Positions 7,456 to 14,751 of a stretch of DNA of 23,195 nt are shown in pieces. Each line of letters begins with the position of its first letter. Within the stretch, counting starts at the first letter, position 1. The DNA comes from an uncultured Flavobacteriales bacterium (GTDB lineage Bacteria; Bacteroidota; Bacteroidia; Flavobacteriales; Crocinitomicaceae). Under the pieces are notes generated by a model. That model saw only the letters and a program-made list of their open reading frames with translations. It did not search any database and was not told the origin of the DNA. Both the position numbers and the translations under genes were made by a program. The stretch is taken from assembly GCA_946478775.1 (NCBI GenBank), contig CAMLDR010000053.1, positions 1 to 23,195 of the forward strand, in the 5' to 3' direction.

Positions 7456-7812
7456 TCAGAGATTCGCAAAAAATGCCTGGGCAGCTTCCACTTCTTTCTT
7501 TGCGTTTCCAATCCAAATGTGATCGTCATAAATAACAAAAGGACGTTTCAAAAACGTGTATTCCTCCAACATGTATTTGCGGTAATCTGCTTCTGTCAGG
7601 TTCATTTCGTGTAATCCCTGTGAGCGAAATTTCATGGCTCTTTTGGAGAACATTCCTTCATAGGAACCCACTTTTTCTTTCAACCAATCCAGCGTTTCCG
7701 CATCAATATTGGTTTGTTTGATGTCAATCAACTCCACTTCTTTCGGCAGGTTCAACCCTTTCAGGATCTTCTGGCACGTATCACAGGAACTCAAGTAGTA
7801 AAATTTTCTCAT
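7456..7812 (-). CDS. ArsC/Spx-family thioredoxin-fold protein
   Basis: 118 aa, the usual size of the ArsC/Spx/YffB family. CDTC (C10, C13) sits at the N-terminus after the first strand in FYYLSSCDTCQKIL, followed by the typical helices and TFLKRPFVIYDD near residue 90. That stretch contains the family RP motif, whose arginine contacts the active cysteine. The CxxC form is common in Spx/MgsR-like and 'arsenate reductase family' members. True arsenate reduction is not demonstrated, and no arsenic gene is nearby. It starts 10 nt downstream of the beta-barrel gene, so the two are probably cotranscribed at the end of the kynU-kmo run. Confidence 0.85.
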   Translation of the reverse strand: MRKFYYLSSCDTCQKILKGLNLPKEVELIDIKQTNIDAETLDWLKEKVGSYEGMFSKRAMKFRSQGLHEMNLTEADYRKYMLEEYTFLKRPFVIYDDHIWIGNAKKEVEAAQAFFANL

Positions 7813-7822
7813 GGACTAGTTA

Positions 7823-8737
7823 TTAACGGTTCTGCATGTATTCATTGTTTCTTTTTCGGTCTTCAGGCGTACCGGTATTGCAGCCATTCGATTTCTTAGT
7901 GAAATGGTGAATCCATCGAATCTGCAATTGAACCGGCCAGTAGTTGCTGGAAAACCATTGGATTGTAGGTCGTGCTTTATTCGGCTCATAAATCCCGATA
8001 GCAGGGACCAGGAACCCAAAAGTGATGTAATCACCGCGGCGAATGGTTCGTGTAAATCCTAAATGCAGGTGAAACTGAGCCATGAAATCCTGTTGGAATT
8101 TCACCGGAGCGATCGTTGCAGCATAAGGTGCTTTAGGGGCAGGAAGTGCATTAAACAGGAAATTGAACCCCAAACCGGTTTCCAAATGCCAGCCTTCTGC
8201 GATTTTGGTGAAACGATCGATAGTTACACGTGCCGTAATGTATCCGTTATAAAAAGATCCGGTCGTTTCATCCACAGATACTGTTCCCGAAGGATTTGTC
8301 AATTCAAAGCGTGTACGTTCACTTCCTCCGATGTAATTAAATCCCAATCCCCAATCCAACCGATGGAACAGGTTCGCTCCAATCCATTTGATTTCTCCTT
8401 TATCTCCGCGTTTTTTATACAACGCAGCCAAGATCCGGGAAGATTTTAATCGGTAATGCGCTGCGCCAATTTCAATAAAGGCACCGGGTTTCCCAATCGG
8501 GTCAACAAAAGATGTAACCGGACGACCATTGATGTCTGTTCCGGAGTATTCCGTGATCTTCGGATTGGTGAATGTGAAATTCGGTCCCAAAGAAATCTGT
8601 ATTCCGTCTTTCGTCAACTGCCGGTAATCACGCGCACCTCCAAAAAAGTCCTTCCGGCTGTTTCCTTTTAGATTACGCGATTGACCAAACGAAAGTCCGG
8701 CGATAGCAATGAACAAAATACAAACGGCAAATTTCAT
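7823..8737 (-). CDS. Outer-membrane beta-barrel-like protein
   Basis: 304 aa. The signal peptide runs to about residue 18 (FAVCILFIAIAGLSFGQ). The mature part has many amphipathic strands with aromatic girdles (IQISLGPNFTF, GAFIEIGAAHYRL, WGLGFNYIGG, YNGYITARVTI, WHLETGLGFNFLF, MAQFHLHLGF, YITFGFLVPAIGIYE, VQLQIRWIHHF), which fits a roughly 8-12 stranded barrel. Oddly, the last strand (RWIHHF) is followed by a 24-residue polar tail (KKSNGC... ending NNEYMQNR), whereas barrels usually end on the aromatic residue. No family name could be assigned. It starts 39 nt after the kmo stop and precedes the ArsC-like gene by 10 nt. Confidence 0.72.
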   Translation of the reverse strand: MKFAVCILFIAIAGLSFGQSRNLKGNSRKDFFGGARDYRQLTKDGIQISLGPNFTFTNPKITEYSGTDINGRPVTSFVDPIGKPGAFIEIGAAHYRLKSSRILAALYKKRGDKGEIKWIGANLFHRLDWGLGFNYIGGSERTRFELTNPSGTVSVDETTGSFYNGYITARVTIDRFTKIAEGWHLETGLGFNFLFNALPAPKAPYAATIAPVKFQQDFMAQFHLHLGFTRTIRRGDYITFGFLVPAIGIYEPNKARPTIQWFSSNYWPVQLQIRWIHHFTKKSNGCNTGTPEDRKRNNEYMQNR

Positions 8738-8776
8738 GGGCTAATTTTATTTAAATATCTAAAGTTTTCCGATTGG

Positions 8777-10114
8777 TTACGAAATAAGTTCCAACATTTT
8801 ATCCATAACGAATGGTTCGTCCCATCTTTCATGGATGTTTTCGATCTTCAGGATTTGCTGCATCAGGGCATCTTGCTTCCGTCCATTCTTCAATGCATCA
8901 CTGTATCGCGTATTGCTGAAAGTCACCTGCGAATAGAGCGGCGTCCATTTATCCGGATATAATCGGGAGAATTTTCCTTCGATCTTTTTCTGCAGTAAAA
9001 ATTCAGGATCAGCCGTTTTATCACGCATTTCCACGTAATTATCCAAAGCCAGGTCTAAAATGGCATTCGCATCCGGCACACGCTGGTCCGAAAAGCGACT
9101 CAATAAACCATCCCAGTTTCCATTGGTTTCATCATACATCTCATTGAAAACAGTACAATCCTCAAATCCACAATTCATTCCTTGTCCGTAGAACGGAACG
9201 ATTGCATGGGCTGCGTCTCCGAGCAACACGATACTGTCCTTGTAATTCCAGGGCTCACAACGAACCATGATTAAGGAACTGGTTGGGTTTTCGAAATAAT
9301 CATCCAGTAAAGTCGGCATCATCTCCACTGCATCCGGGAAAGTCTTGTCAAAAAACGCTGCCACCTGCTCCCGTGTTTCAAGCGTTCCGAAGGATATTTC
9401 TCCTTCCATCGGGAAGAATAAAGTGCAGGTAAAACTTCCATCCAGGTTTGCCAGTGCAATCATCATAAATTCACCTCTTGGCCAGATATGCAGGCAGTTT
9501 TTATCCAATTTATGACTTCCGTCTTCGTTCGCCGGAATAACTAATTCTTTATAGCCATGATCCAAATATTTTTGGGAATAATCGAAGGTCATGGATTTCT
9601 GCATCCGCATACGAACCGCAGAAAAAGCACCATCAGTTGCAAAAATCTTATCGGATTCAAACTGCTCGACTTGTTTTGTCTGGTCGTTTTGAAAGGAAAG
9701 CGTATTTGTTTTCAGGTTGACATCCAGGCATTTCCGGTCGAAGAAGTATTCAATATTCGGATAATTATCCGCCAGGTTCATCAATTTTTGGTTCAATCCA
9801 CCTCGCGAAACCGAATAGATTGCTTCGTTGTTTACTCCGTAAGGCTGATAAGTCAGCGTTCCGTCCAATGCGTGCATACAGCGGTTATACATCGGAATGG
9901 CAATTTTGCGGATGTCTTCAGCGATCCCTGCAATTTCCAAAGCTTTCCACCCCCGGTCCGAAAGTGCCAAATTGATTGATTTTCCACCTATCAGTGTTGC
10001 TTTTCTTAAATCGGGCCGTCTTTCAAATACAGAAACCTGGTAACCCTTCTGTGCAAGTAAAATGGCTTGTAAGCTTCCTACAAGACCCGCCCCTACTACT
10101 GCTATTTTTTTCAT
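8777..10114 (-). CDS. kmo: Kynurenine 3-monooxygenase
   Basis: 445 aa FAD-dependent aromatic hydroxylase that converts L-kynurenine to 3-hydroxykynurenine with NADPH and O2. GAGLVG at 8-13 with E31 at the end of the second strand forms the FAD Rossmann motif. GKSINLALSDRGW, then SVSRGGLNQ and ATDGAFSAVR, and GDAAHAIVPFYGQGMNCGFED near 299-319 are KMO/UbiH-family hallmarks, and the GQGMN loop is typical of KMO. The chosen start is MKKIAVVGAGL. An 18-codon upstream extension would be translated from the inverted repeat of the neighbouring cassette and is rejected. kynU lies upstream on the same strand, separated only by the GxxExxY cassette. Eukaryotic KMO has a membrane C-terminus, but no such segment is seen here. 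Confidence 0.95.
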   Translation of the reverse strand: MKKIAVVGAGLVGSLQAILLAQKGYQVSVFERRPDLRKATLIGGKSINLALSDRGWKALEIAGIAEDIRKIAIPMYNRCMHALDGTLTYQPYGVNNEAIYSVSRGGLNQKLMNLADNYPNIEYFFDRKCLDVNLKTNTLSFQNDQTKQVEQFESDKIFATDGAFSAVRMRMQKSMTFDYSQKYLDHGYKELVIPANEDGSHKLDKNCLHIWPRGEFMMIALANLDGSFTCTLFFPMEGEISFGTLETREQVAAFFDKTFPDAVEMMPTLLDDYFENPTSSLIMVRCEPWNYKDSIVLLGDAAHAIVPFYGQGMNCGFEDCTVFNEMYDETNGNWDGLLSRFSDQRVPDANAILDLALDNYVEMRDKTADPEFLLQKKIEGKFSRLYPDKWTPLYSQVTFSNTRYSDALKNGRKQDALMQQILKIENIHERWDEPFVMDKMLELIS

Positions 10115-10130
10115 ACTATAATCACTATTT

Positions 10131-10157
10131 ACCACAAAGGCACGAAGGCACAAAGAT
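10131..10157 (+). repeat. Left 27-bp inverted repeat of the GxxExxY cassette
   Basis: ACC followed by three octamers: ACAAAGGC, ACGAAGGC, ACAAAGAT. It matches the reverse complement of 10678-10704 at 24 of 27 positions. It begins 16 bp upstream of the kmo start codon. On the minus strand it carries CATCTTTG, one base short of a -10 element. Confidence 0.85.
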
Positions 10158-10192
10158 GGTGTTTTCATTTATTGCAAGGGTAATATGATGAA

Positions 10193-10576
10193 CTATTCCA
10201 ATTGTCCGTTAACCACTCTTTTGAATCCGGTTCTAAACAATTCTGAATTGAAATTAATCAATAGTCCCAATTTGCAATCTGTTAATTTTAAATATGTCAA
10301 TACTTGTGCTTTGAAAACTCCGGCAAGTTCATTTACTGCTTTCACCTCCACAACTACTTTGTTGTTAATAATTATATCTAAACGATAACCTACATCCAAT
10401 TGAACCCCTTCATAATATAATGGCAATGATTTTTGTCTCACTACCTCTATATCATAGCGTTCAAGTTCGTACATTAAGCAAGCTTCATAAGCCGATTCCA
10501 GTAATCCGGGTCCTAAAGTTCTATGCACTTTTAGTCCGCATTTAAACACAATTTCAGCAATCTCATTTTCAGTCAT
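10193..10576 (-). CDS. GxxExxY protein, PD-(D/E)XK nuclease-like fold
   Basis: 127 aa, the full length of the family. The name-giving motif G24-L-L-E27-S-A-Y30 lies in LGPGLLESAYEACL. A nuclease-like core follows: D67 in YRLDIII, E77-V-K79 in VVVEVKAV, and Q91...Y95 in QVLTYLKLT. That arrangement (E, D, ExK, QxxxY) matches PD-(D/E)XK enzymes, to which I recall the family being assigned in Pfam as PDDEXK_3. The catalytic residues all appear intact, so activity is plausible, but the substrate is unknown. It is the only gene in a unit bounded by inverted repeats, between kynU and kmo. It has its own -10 element 47 nt upstream. Translation ends in TAG 36 nt before the left repeat. Confidence 0.92.
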   Translation of the reverse strand: MTENEIAEIVFKCGLKVHRTLGPGLLESAYEACLMYELERYDIEVVRQKSLPLYYEGVQLDVGYRLDIIINNKVVVEVKAVNELAGVFKAQVLTYLKLTDCKLGLLINFNSELFRTGFKRVVNGQLE

Positions 10577-10623
10577 TTAATGCTCATTTTTTTGTTAACT
10601 CTATTTAAGTTAGTCAAAAACAT

Positions 10624-10631
10624 CAAAACTA
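10624..10631 (-). promoter_or_regulatory. Promoter -10 of the GxxExxY gene
   Basis: The minus strand reads TAGTTTTG, a full TAnnTTTG match, giving a leader of roughly 40 nt. It lies inside the cassette, so the gene need not depend on the kynU promoter. Confidence 0.55.
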
Positions 10632-10677
10632 TTTCACCGAAAACTAACAATTATAAAAAACACTAAAAGAATAAATT

Positions 10678-10704
10678 ATCTTCGTGCCCTTGTGCCTTTG
10701 TGGT
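10678..10704 (-). repeat. Right 27-bp inverted repeat of the GxxExxY cassette
   Basis: On the minus strand it reads ACC followed by ACAAAGGC, ACAAGGGC, ACGAAGAT. It ends 6 bp beyond the kynU stop codon. It differs from the left copy at three positions, all A/G changes. Confidence 0.85.
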
Positions 10705-10710
10705 TCAATT

Positions 10711-11994
10711 TTAGTGTTCCAGAATCGCTTCTTCCAAATACTTCCCAAGGAAATAAACATCCTCAAACGAATTGTATAATGGAACCGGCGCCACACGAAT
10801 CACGTTCGGTTCTCTCCAATCTGCAACCACCCCTTTTTCAGAGATCGCATCAAAAATCTGCTTTCCTTTTCCGTGTACCAGGATAGACAGCTGGGCTCCC
10901 CGGCGTTTTGGTTCTTTTGGTGTAATGATCTCAAAACGGCATTTATTCGCATATTTTTGGGACAACCCATCCAAAATGAATTCCAGGTAACCTGTCAGCA
11001 GCTCACTTTTTGCTTTCAAACGATCCATTCCGGCTTCGTCAAAAATTTCCAGGGATGCCCAATGAGCGGCCATTCCCAAAACCGGAGCATTACTTAATTG
11101 CCAGCCTTCCGCACCTTCCATTGGAACAAAACCCGGCTGCATTTGAAAACGAGTACTTTTATCGTATCCCCACCATCCGGCAAAACGCGGAAGCGAGGCG
11201 TTTTTTGCATGCTTTTCATGAACAAACATCCCGGAAACTCCTCCCGGACTTGAATTCAGGTACTTGTAAGAACACCACGCAGCAAAATCCACTCCCCAAT
11301 CATGAAGTTTAACCGGGATATTTCCAGCGGCATGCGCCAGGTCAAAACCAACCATTGCTCCAACTCCTTTCCCCGCTTTGGTGATTGCCTCCATATCCAG
11401 CAATTGACCGGTGTAATAATTCACCCCACCAAACATGACTAAAGCTAAAGAATCTCCCAATTCCAGGATTTTAGCTAAAACATCTTCGTCTCTTAAAGTA
11501 TGTTCTCCTTCTCTTGGGTTCATTCCAACCAGGTCCGTTTCCGGATCCAAACCATGAAAACGCACTTGCGACTCCAACGCGTACAAATCACTTGGAAAGG
11601 CTTTTGCTTCACACAAAATTTTGGTCCTTGTTCCTGTTGGCTGATAAAAAGAAACCATCAACAAGTGCAGGTTTGTTGTGAGTGAATGTGTTACCACTAC
11701 TTCTTTTGGCAAAGCACCCACAATTCTTGCGGAAGCATCCGTCAGGAATTCATGGTACTTATACCACGGATTCGTTCCGTGAAAATGCCCTTCGACTCCC
11801 CATTTTGCCCAGTCATCCAATTCCAGGTTTACTTTTTCGCGAACAGACTTTGGCTGTAAACCCAATGAATTTCCGGTGAAATATCTCACAGGATTCTTCG
11901 TGAAAGTTGGAAAATGGAAGCGGTCTCTGTAAGACTTTAAGGGATCTGATGCATCCATTTGAGTTGCAAACTCGGGAGTAAATTCGTATTTCAT
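10711..11994 (-). CDS. kynU: Kynureninase
   Basis: 427 aa from the chosen start. This PLP enzyme cleaves 3-hydroxykynurenine (or kynurenine) to 3-hydroxyanthranilate (or anthranilate) plus alanine. The motifs, in 427-residue numbering, are the N-terminal MDASDPLKSYRDRFH, GNSLGLQP, the Asp-His region GFDLAHAAGN (D218 pairs with the PLP nitrogen), and the Schiff-base lysine K244 in CSYKYLNSSPGG, followed by GWWGYD. The frame opens 25 codons earlier at 12069, but a full -10 element (12040-12047) lies in that extension. The family normally begins near xFxxTxEFAxxMDAxDPL, so 11994 is preferred. Kmo makes the substrate and lies just downstream beyond the GxxExxY cassette. Confidence 0.95.
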   Translation of the reverse strand: MKYEFTPEFATQMDASDPLKSYRDRFHFPTFTKNPVRYFTGNSLGLQPKSVREKVNLELDDWAKWGVEGHFHGTNPWYKYHEFLTDASARIVGALPKEVVVTHSLTTNLHLLMVSFYQPTGTRTKILCEAKAFPSDLYALESQVRFHGLDPETDLVGMNPREGEHTLRDEDVLAKILELGDSLALVMFGGVNYYTGQLLDMEAITKAGKGVGAMVGFDLAHAAGNIPVKLHDWGVDFAAWCSYKYLNSSPGGVSGMFVHEKHAKNASLPRFAGWWGYDKSTRFQMQPGFVPMEGAEGWQLSNAPVLGMAAHWASLEIFDEAGMDRLKAKSELLTGYLEFILDGLSQKYANKCRFEIITPKEPKRRGAQLSILVHGKGKQIFDAISEKGVVADWREPNVIRVAPVPLYNSFEDVYFLGKYLEEAILEH

Positions 11995-12039
11995 CTGATA
12001 AATCGATTGTTCTGTTGAGAACGGGTAAAAAAACTGTCC

Positions 12040-12047
12040 CAAATGTA
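12040..12047 (-). promoter_or_regulatory. kynU promoter -10 element
   Basis: The minus strand reads TACATTTG, a full TAnnTTTG match, giving a leader of about 40 nt to the ATG at 11994. It overlaps the longer reading frame and so decides the start. The long palindrome at 12075-12102 lies just upstream of it. Confidence 0.65.
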
Positions 12048-12074
12048 ACCAATCTTCGGGATTTTTCATGAACT

Positions 12075-12102
12075 GTAGTCACGCGATTAATCGTGTGACT
12101 AC
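12075..12102. repeat. 28-bp near-perfect palindrome in the kynU-hemL divergent region
   Basis: GTAGTCAC, G, CGATTAATCG, T, GTGACTAC: every position is symmetrical except one G/T pair, which can form a G-U wobble in RNA. On the plus strand it is followed by CCC and a T-run (12105-12111), which resembles a terminator. It sits between the divergent kynU and hemL promoters, so it could instead be an operator or a member of a dispersed repeat family. Confidence 0.85.
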
Positions 12103-12125
12103 CCTTTTTTTCAATTCGTAATGCG

Positions 12126-12133
12126 TAATTTTG
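12126..12133 (+). promoter_or_regulatory. hemL promoter -10 element
   Basis: TAATTTTG is a full TAnnTTTG match. Its last bases overlap the TTG at 12131 that opens the longest reading frame, so the real start must lie downstream, at the ATG at 12158. The leader is about 18 nt. Confidence 0.7.
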
Positions 12134-12157
12134 CATCAAATTAAAATCGACGTCCCG

Positions 12158-13462
12158 ATGGCAGCAAATAAACTGAACAGATCCAACTCAGAAGCGCTTT
12201 ACGAAAAAGCGAAAAATTACTTCCCGGGCGGAGTGAATTCGCCTGTAAGAGCATTTAAATCTGTGGAAGGTTCTCCCTTATTCATTAAAAAAGGTGACGG
12301 AGCTTTCATTTGGGATGAAGATGAGAATGAATTCATTGATTTTTGCGGAAGCTGGGGGCCACTTATCTTAGGTCACAATCATCCGAAAGTATATGCGGGA
12401 ATTGTTGCCGCTTTAGGTAACGGAGCAAGTTTCGGGGCGCCAACCCGTTTGGAAAATGAACTGGCAGAATTGATCCTTTCAAAGAATCCGTTTATTGATA
12501 AAATACGCTTTACAAGTTCGGGAACGGAAGCCGTCATGTCGGCCCTTCGTTTGGCAAGGGGTTACACCGGGAGAACCAAGATTGTAAAATTTGAAGGTTG
12601 TTACCACGGTCACAGCGATTCGTTGTTAGTAAAGGCCGGTTCCGGGTTAGTTACCTTCGGAAACTCTTCCAGCGCAGGAGTTCCCGAAGCATTCGCCAAT
12701 GAAACATTGGTTCTTCCTTTAAATGATTCGGAGGCTTTGAAAACTTGTTTTGAGCAGTTCGGAAAAGAAATCGCCTGTGTAATCATTGAGCCTATCCCGG
12801 CAAATAACGGGTTATTGCTCCAGGAACTAAGCTTCTTAAAAGAATTGCGTGAAATGTGTACAAAATCTGGCGCGCTGTTGTTCTTTGACGAAGTGATTTC
12901 AGGTTTCCGCGTGGCATTTTCAGGTGCTGCAGAATATTATGGAATTACTCCGGATCTGGTTACTTACGGGAAAATCATTGGCGGTGGTCTACCCGTTGGA
13001 GCTTATGGTGCCAAAAAAGAGATCATGGCGTGCGTTGCTCCCGACGGACCGGTTTACCAGGCGGGAACTTTATCAGGAAACCCGGTTGCCATGGCGGCAG
13101 GACTGGCTCAGTTAACGGAACTAAGCAAACCAGGATTCTACGAAGACCAGGAACGCAGAACCCGTTTGTTCACGGACCAAATTAACAATCATGCGAAGGA
13201 AAAAGGGTATGCTTTTGAATTGGTAACGATCGGCTCTATTTTCTGGATTTCGTTTGACAATTCGAAACACATCCGTGCGGCTGAAGAAATCAATCCGGAT
13301 ATGACGGGCTTCAAGCACTTGCACAAAGCATTGTTGGAAGAAGGATTCTACATGGGGCCAAGCGGCTATGAAGTTGGTTTCATTTCTCAGGCACATACGG
13401 ATGAGATCTTAACGGACGCAGCAAAAAGATTCATTGTTGCTTTAGACCGAATTATGCACTAA
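12158..13462 (+). CDS. hemL: Glutamate-1-semialdehyde 2,1-aminomutase
   Basis: 434 aa, the standard HemL length. It isomerises glutamate-1-semialdehyde to 5-aminolevulinate, the last step of the C5 route to haem. Visible features are YFPGGVNSPVRAF at 21-33, SSGTEAVMSALRLARGYTGR at 120-139, KFEGCYHGHSDSLLV near 144-158, FFDEVISGFR (D244 contacts PLP), and VTYGKIIGGGLPVGAYG with the Schiff-base lysine K272. The frame can be extended 9 codons to a TTG at 12131, but that TTG is part of the -10 element, so the ATG at 12158 is used. It is divergent from kynU, and no other haem gene is in the window. Confidence 0.97.
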   Translation: MAANKLNRSNSEALYEKAKNYFPGGVNSPVRAFKSVEGSPLFIKKGDGAFIWDEDENEFIDFCGSWGPLILGHNHPKVYAGIVAALGNGASFGAPTRLENELAELILSKNPFIDKIRFTSSGTEAVMSALRLARGYTGRTKIVKFEGCYHGHSDSLLVKAGSGLVTFGNSSSAGVPEAFANETLVLPLNDSEALKTCFEQFGKEIACVIIEPIPANNGLLLQELSFLKELREMCTKSGALLFFDEVISGFRVAFSGAAEYYGITPDLVTYGKIIGGGLPVGAYGAKKEIMACVAPDGPVYQAGTLSGNPVAMAAGLAQLTELSKPGFYEDQERRTRLFTDQINNHAKEKGYAFELVTIGSIFWISFDNSKHIRAAEEINPDMTGFKHLHKALLEEGFYMGPSGYEVGFISQAHTDEILTDAAKRFIVALDRIMH

Positions 13463-13477
13463 AAGCCACATTTTTTA

Positions 13478-13485
13478 TACATTTG
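13478..13485 (+). promoter_or_regulatory. Promoter -10 of the membrane-protein gene at 13506
   Basis: TACATTTG is a full TAnnTTTG match 20 nt before the ATG, leaving a short leader of about 13 nt. It lies in the 43-bp gap after hemL, so the downstream gene is probably transcribed independently. Confidence 0.65.
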
Positions 13486-13505
13486 GTTGAAATCTTTCGA
13501 CCTAA

Positions 13506-14135
13506 ATGATGCGATCTCCATTTTTTATAGCTCTATTTTTCGCCTTCCATTCTTTGGCTCAAACAAAAGAAGTGCCCGCTGAAGAAGCTCCTAAGCCAAA
13601 ATTAACTCTTGGAGAACGAGGCTTGAACCGTTTTTTTGTCGATGGAGTCATCGGGGCAGGATTCCTCCGAGATGGGAGTAAATATTATCCTCAAAATGAA
13701 TATGGAATTCTTACAAATTTCCGGATTGGGAACAATTTTTACCTGGGACAAGGAAATAATCCCATGATTATCCGCCTTACATGGCTCCGGATTGGTTTTC
13801 TTGCAGGTCTAGGGGTGGTCGATATTTTTCCACATTTTGTTTCTCCGCAAATAGGTTTAGTCAAACATTTTAAGATCACTGAAACTACTTCGCTTGAACC
13901 GGGTGTCCATGTCGGATACGTTTTTGCCACCGAGTTTCCTTTTGACGGGATTGGCAGCTTTGGTTTTGGTGTGACCTACGAATTAAAATTCAATGTCGGG
14001 AGGTTTTGTTTCGGTGCAGAATACGGTACCAGAAGAGATACTGAACATTACCATTCCAGTTCCTATCTCAAATATGATCGGTATCACTATGCCGGACTGT
14101 TATTTGGTGTCAGATTTGGTCGTGGATTTCATTAA
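13506..14135 (+). CDS. Outer-membrane-like protein of unknown family
   Basis: 209 aa. A signal peptide (FFIALFFAFHSLAQ) is followed by an acidic, Pro-rich linker (KEVPAEEAPKPK). After that come Gly/aromatic-rich amphipathic strands (NRFFVDGVIGAGFLRDGSKY, FRIGNNFYLGQG, IIRLTWLRIGFLAGLG, SLEPGVHVGYVFAT, SFGFGVTYELKF, FCFGAEYGTRRD, YHYAGLLFGVRFGRGF). The C-terminus is close to a final aromatic residue. This pattern suggests a small 8-10 stranded outer-membrane barrel. Tandem ATGs at 13506 and 13509 leave the first codon uncertain by one residue. No substrate or partner can be inferred. Confidence 0.75.
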   Translation: MMRSPFFIALFFAFHSLAQTKEVPAEEAPKPKLTLGERGLNRFFVDGVIGAGFLRDGSKYYPQNEYGILTNFRIGNNFYLGQGNNPMIIRLTWLRIGFLAGLGVVDIFPHFVSPQIGLVKHFKITETTSLEPGVHVGYVFATEFPFDGIGSFGFGVTYELKFNVGRFCFGAEYGTRRDTEHYHSSSYLKYDRYHYAGLLFGVRFGRGFH

Positions 14136-14156
14136 ATTGAAAACTCAAATTAATCG

Positions 14157-14164
14157 TATCTTTC
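14157..14164 (+). promoter_or_regulatory. Possible -10 of the TPR-protein gene
   Basis: TATCTTTC matches TAnnTTTG except for the last base and lies 4 nt before the ATG at 14169. If used, the mRNA would be leaderless. Confidence 0.4.
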
Positions 14165-14168
14165 CGTC

Positions 14169-14741
14169 ATGAAATCTGAATTGGAAATAGTACCTGTCGG
14201 AACGTATTTTTACTTCCGCAAAGACTCGCTTTATTACTTGTTTCAATTATTGGAAATTTCTCCGAAGCAAATCCTGGTGCAGCGTTTTTGGTCAACGACC
14301 AATGTTCCGTCAATGGACAAATTGAACCAATTCGATGTCAAAAGTACCTGTTCGGAATTCGACGAAGAATTCGATGAGCTTATTCATATCGGGCGCGAAG
14401 AAATTACAGAAAATCAACTCGGTGAAATTGCACAGTTTCAGAAAATCAAAACTGCTAAAATTGCACGTGAAGCCGGGTTTTTAACTTTGAAAAAAGAAGC
14501 CGTCGAAGCATTCGAAAAGAAAGATTACCAGGAGGCTGTTCGCTTATTTTCACTTGCTGCTCCCTATTCCAAATACGATATCGAGATCTACGAGAAAAGG
14601 GGGTTGTGCTACCTCCATTTAGACTTATTCGCTGATGCAATAGCGGATTTTGATTATTACCTCATCCAGGATCCGGAAAACGAACTTGTAAAAGCCGCCG
14701 CAGAATCAGCAAAGAAAGCATTCGGTAAACAGGCAAAATAA
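14169..14741 (+). CDS. TPR-repeat protein of unknown function
   Basis: 190 aa, with no signal peptide, so probably cytoplasmic. The N-terminal half (1-75: VPVGTYFYFRKDSLYYLFQLLEIS, ILVQRFWSTTNVPS, FDEEFDELIHIG) looks like a compact beta domain with aromatic strands. Residues 78-105 are a helical linker. Residues about 106-175 contain two TPR-like helical hairpins (EAVEAFEKKDYQEAVRLFSLAA, then YEKRGLCYLHLDLFADAIADFDYYLIQDPEN). Such small proteins may mediate protein contacts, but no partner is evident. The gene converges on the collagen-like lipoprotein with only 10 nt between stops and no terminator hairpin between them. Confidence 0.8.
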   Translation: MKSELEIVPVGTYFYFRKDSLYYLFQLLEISPKQILVQRFWSTTNVPSMDKLNQFDVKSTCSEFDEEFDELIHIGREEITENQLGEIAQFQKIKTAKIAREAGFLTLKKEAVEAFEKKDYQEAVRLFSLAAPYSKYDIEIYEKRGLCYLHLDLFADAIADFDYYLIQDPENELVKAAAESAKKAFGKQAK

Positions 14742-14751
14742 TGTGCTGCTC

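Larger units (their letters stand above)
10131..10704 (-). mobile_element. GxxExxY cassette bounded by inverted repeats
   Basis: A 574-bp unit consists of two 27-bp imperfect terminal inverted repeats, a promoter, and one 127-codon gene. Removing it would leave kynU and kmo only 22 bp apart on one strand, an ordinary operon spacing, so it looks like an insertion into that operon. The boundaries are the outermost bases where the repeats agree. No clear target-site duplication was found in the flanks (left CACTATTT, right TCAATTTT). No transposase is encoded, so movement would need a helper in trans or an unusual mechanism. The mobile label is inference. Confidence 0.6.

Noticed and set aside
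8063..8449. 128-codon plus-strand frame, and similar frames opposite kmo, metF and the kinase
   Set aside because: They are antisense shadows of well-identified genes with no independent support.
10115..10168. 18-codon upstream extension of kmo
   Set aside because: It would be translated from the cassette's inverted repeat, and MKKIAVVGAGL is the typical flavoprotein start.
11995..12069. 25-codon extension of kynU
   Set aside because: It contains a full -10 element (12040-12047) and is not family-like.
12131..12157. TTG start for hemL
   Set aside because: The TTG is the end of the -10 element TAATTTTG.
13463..13505. Terminator after hemL
   Set aside because: There is a T-run but no convincing stem; the gap mainly holds the next promoter.
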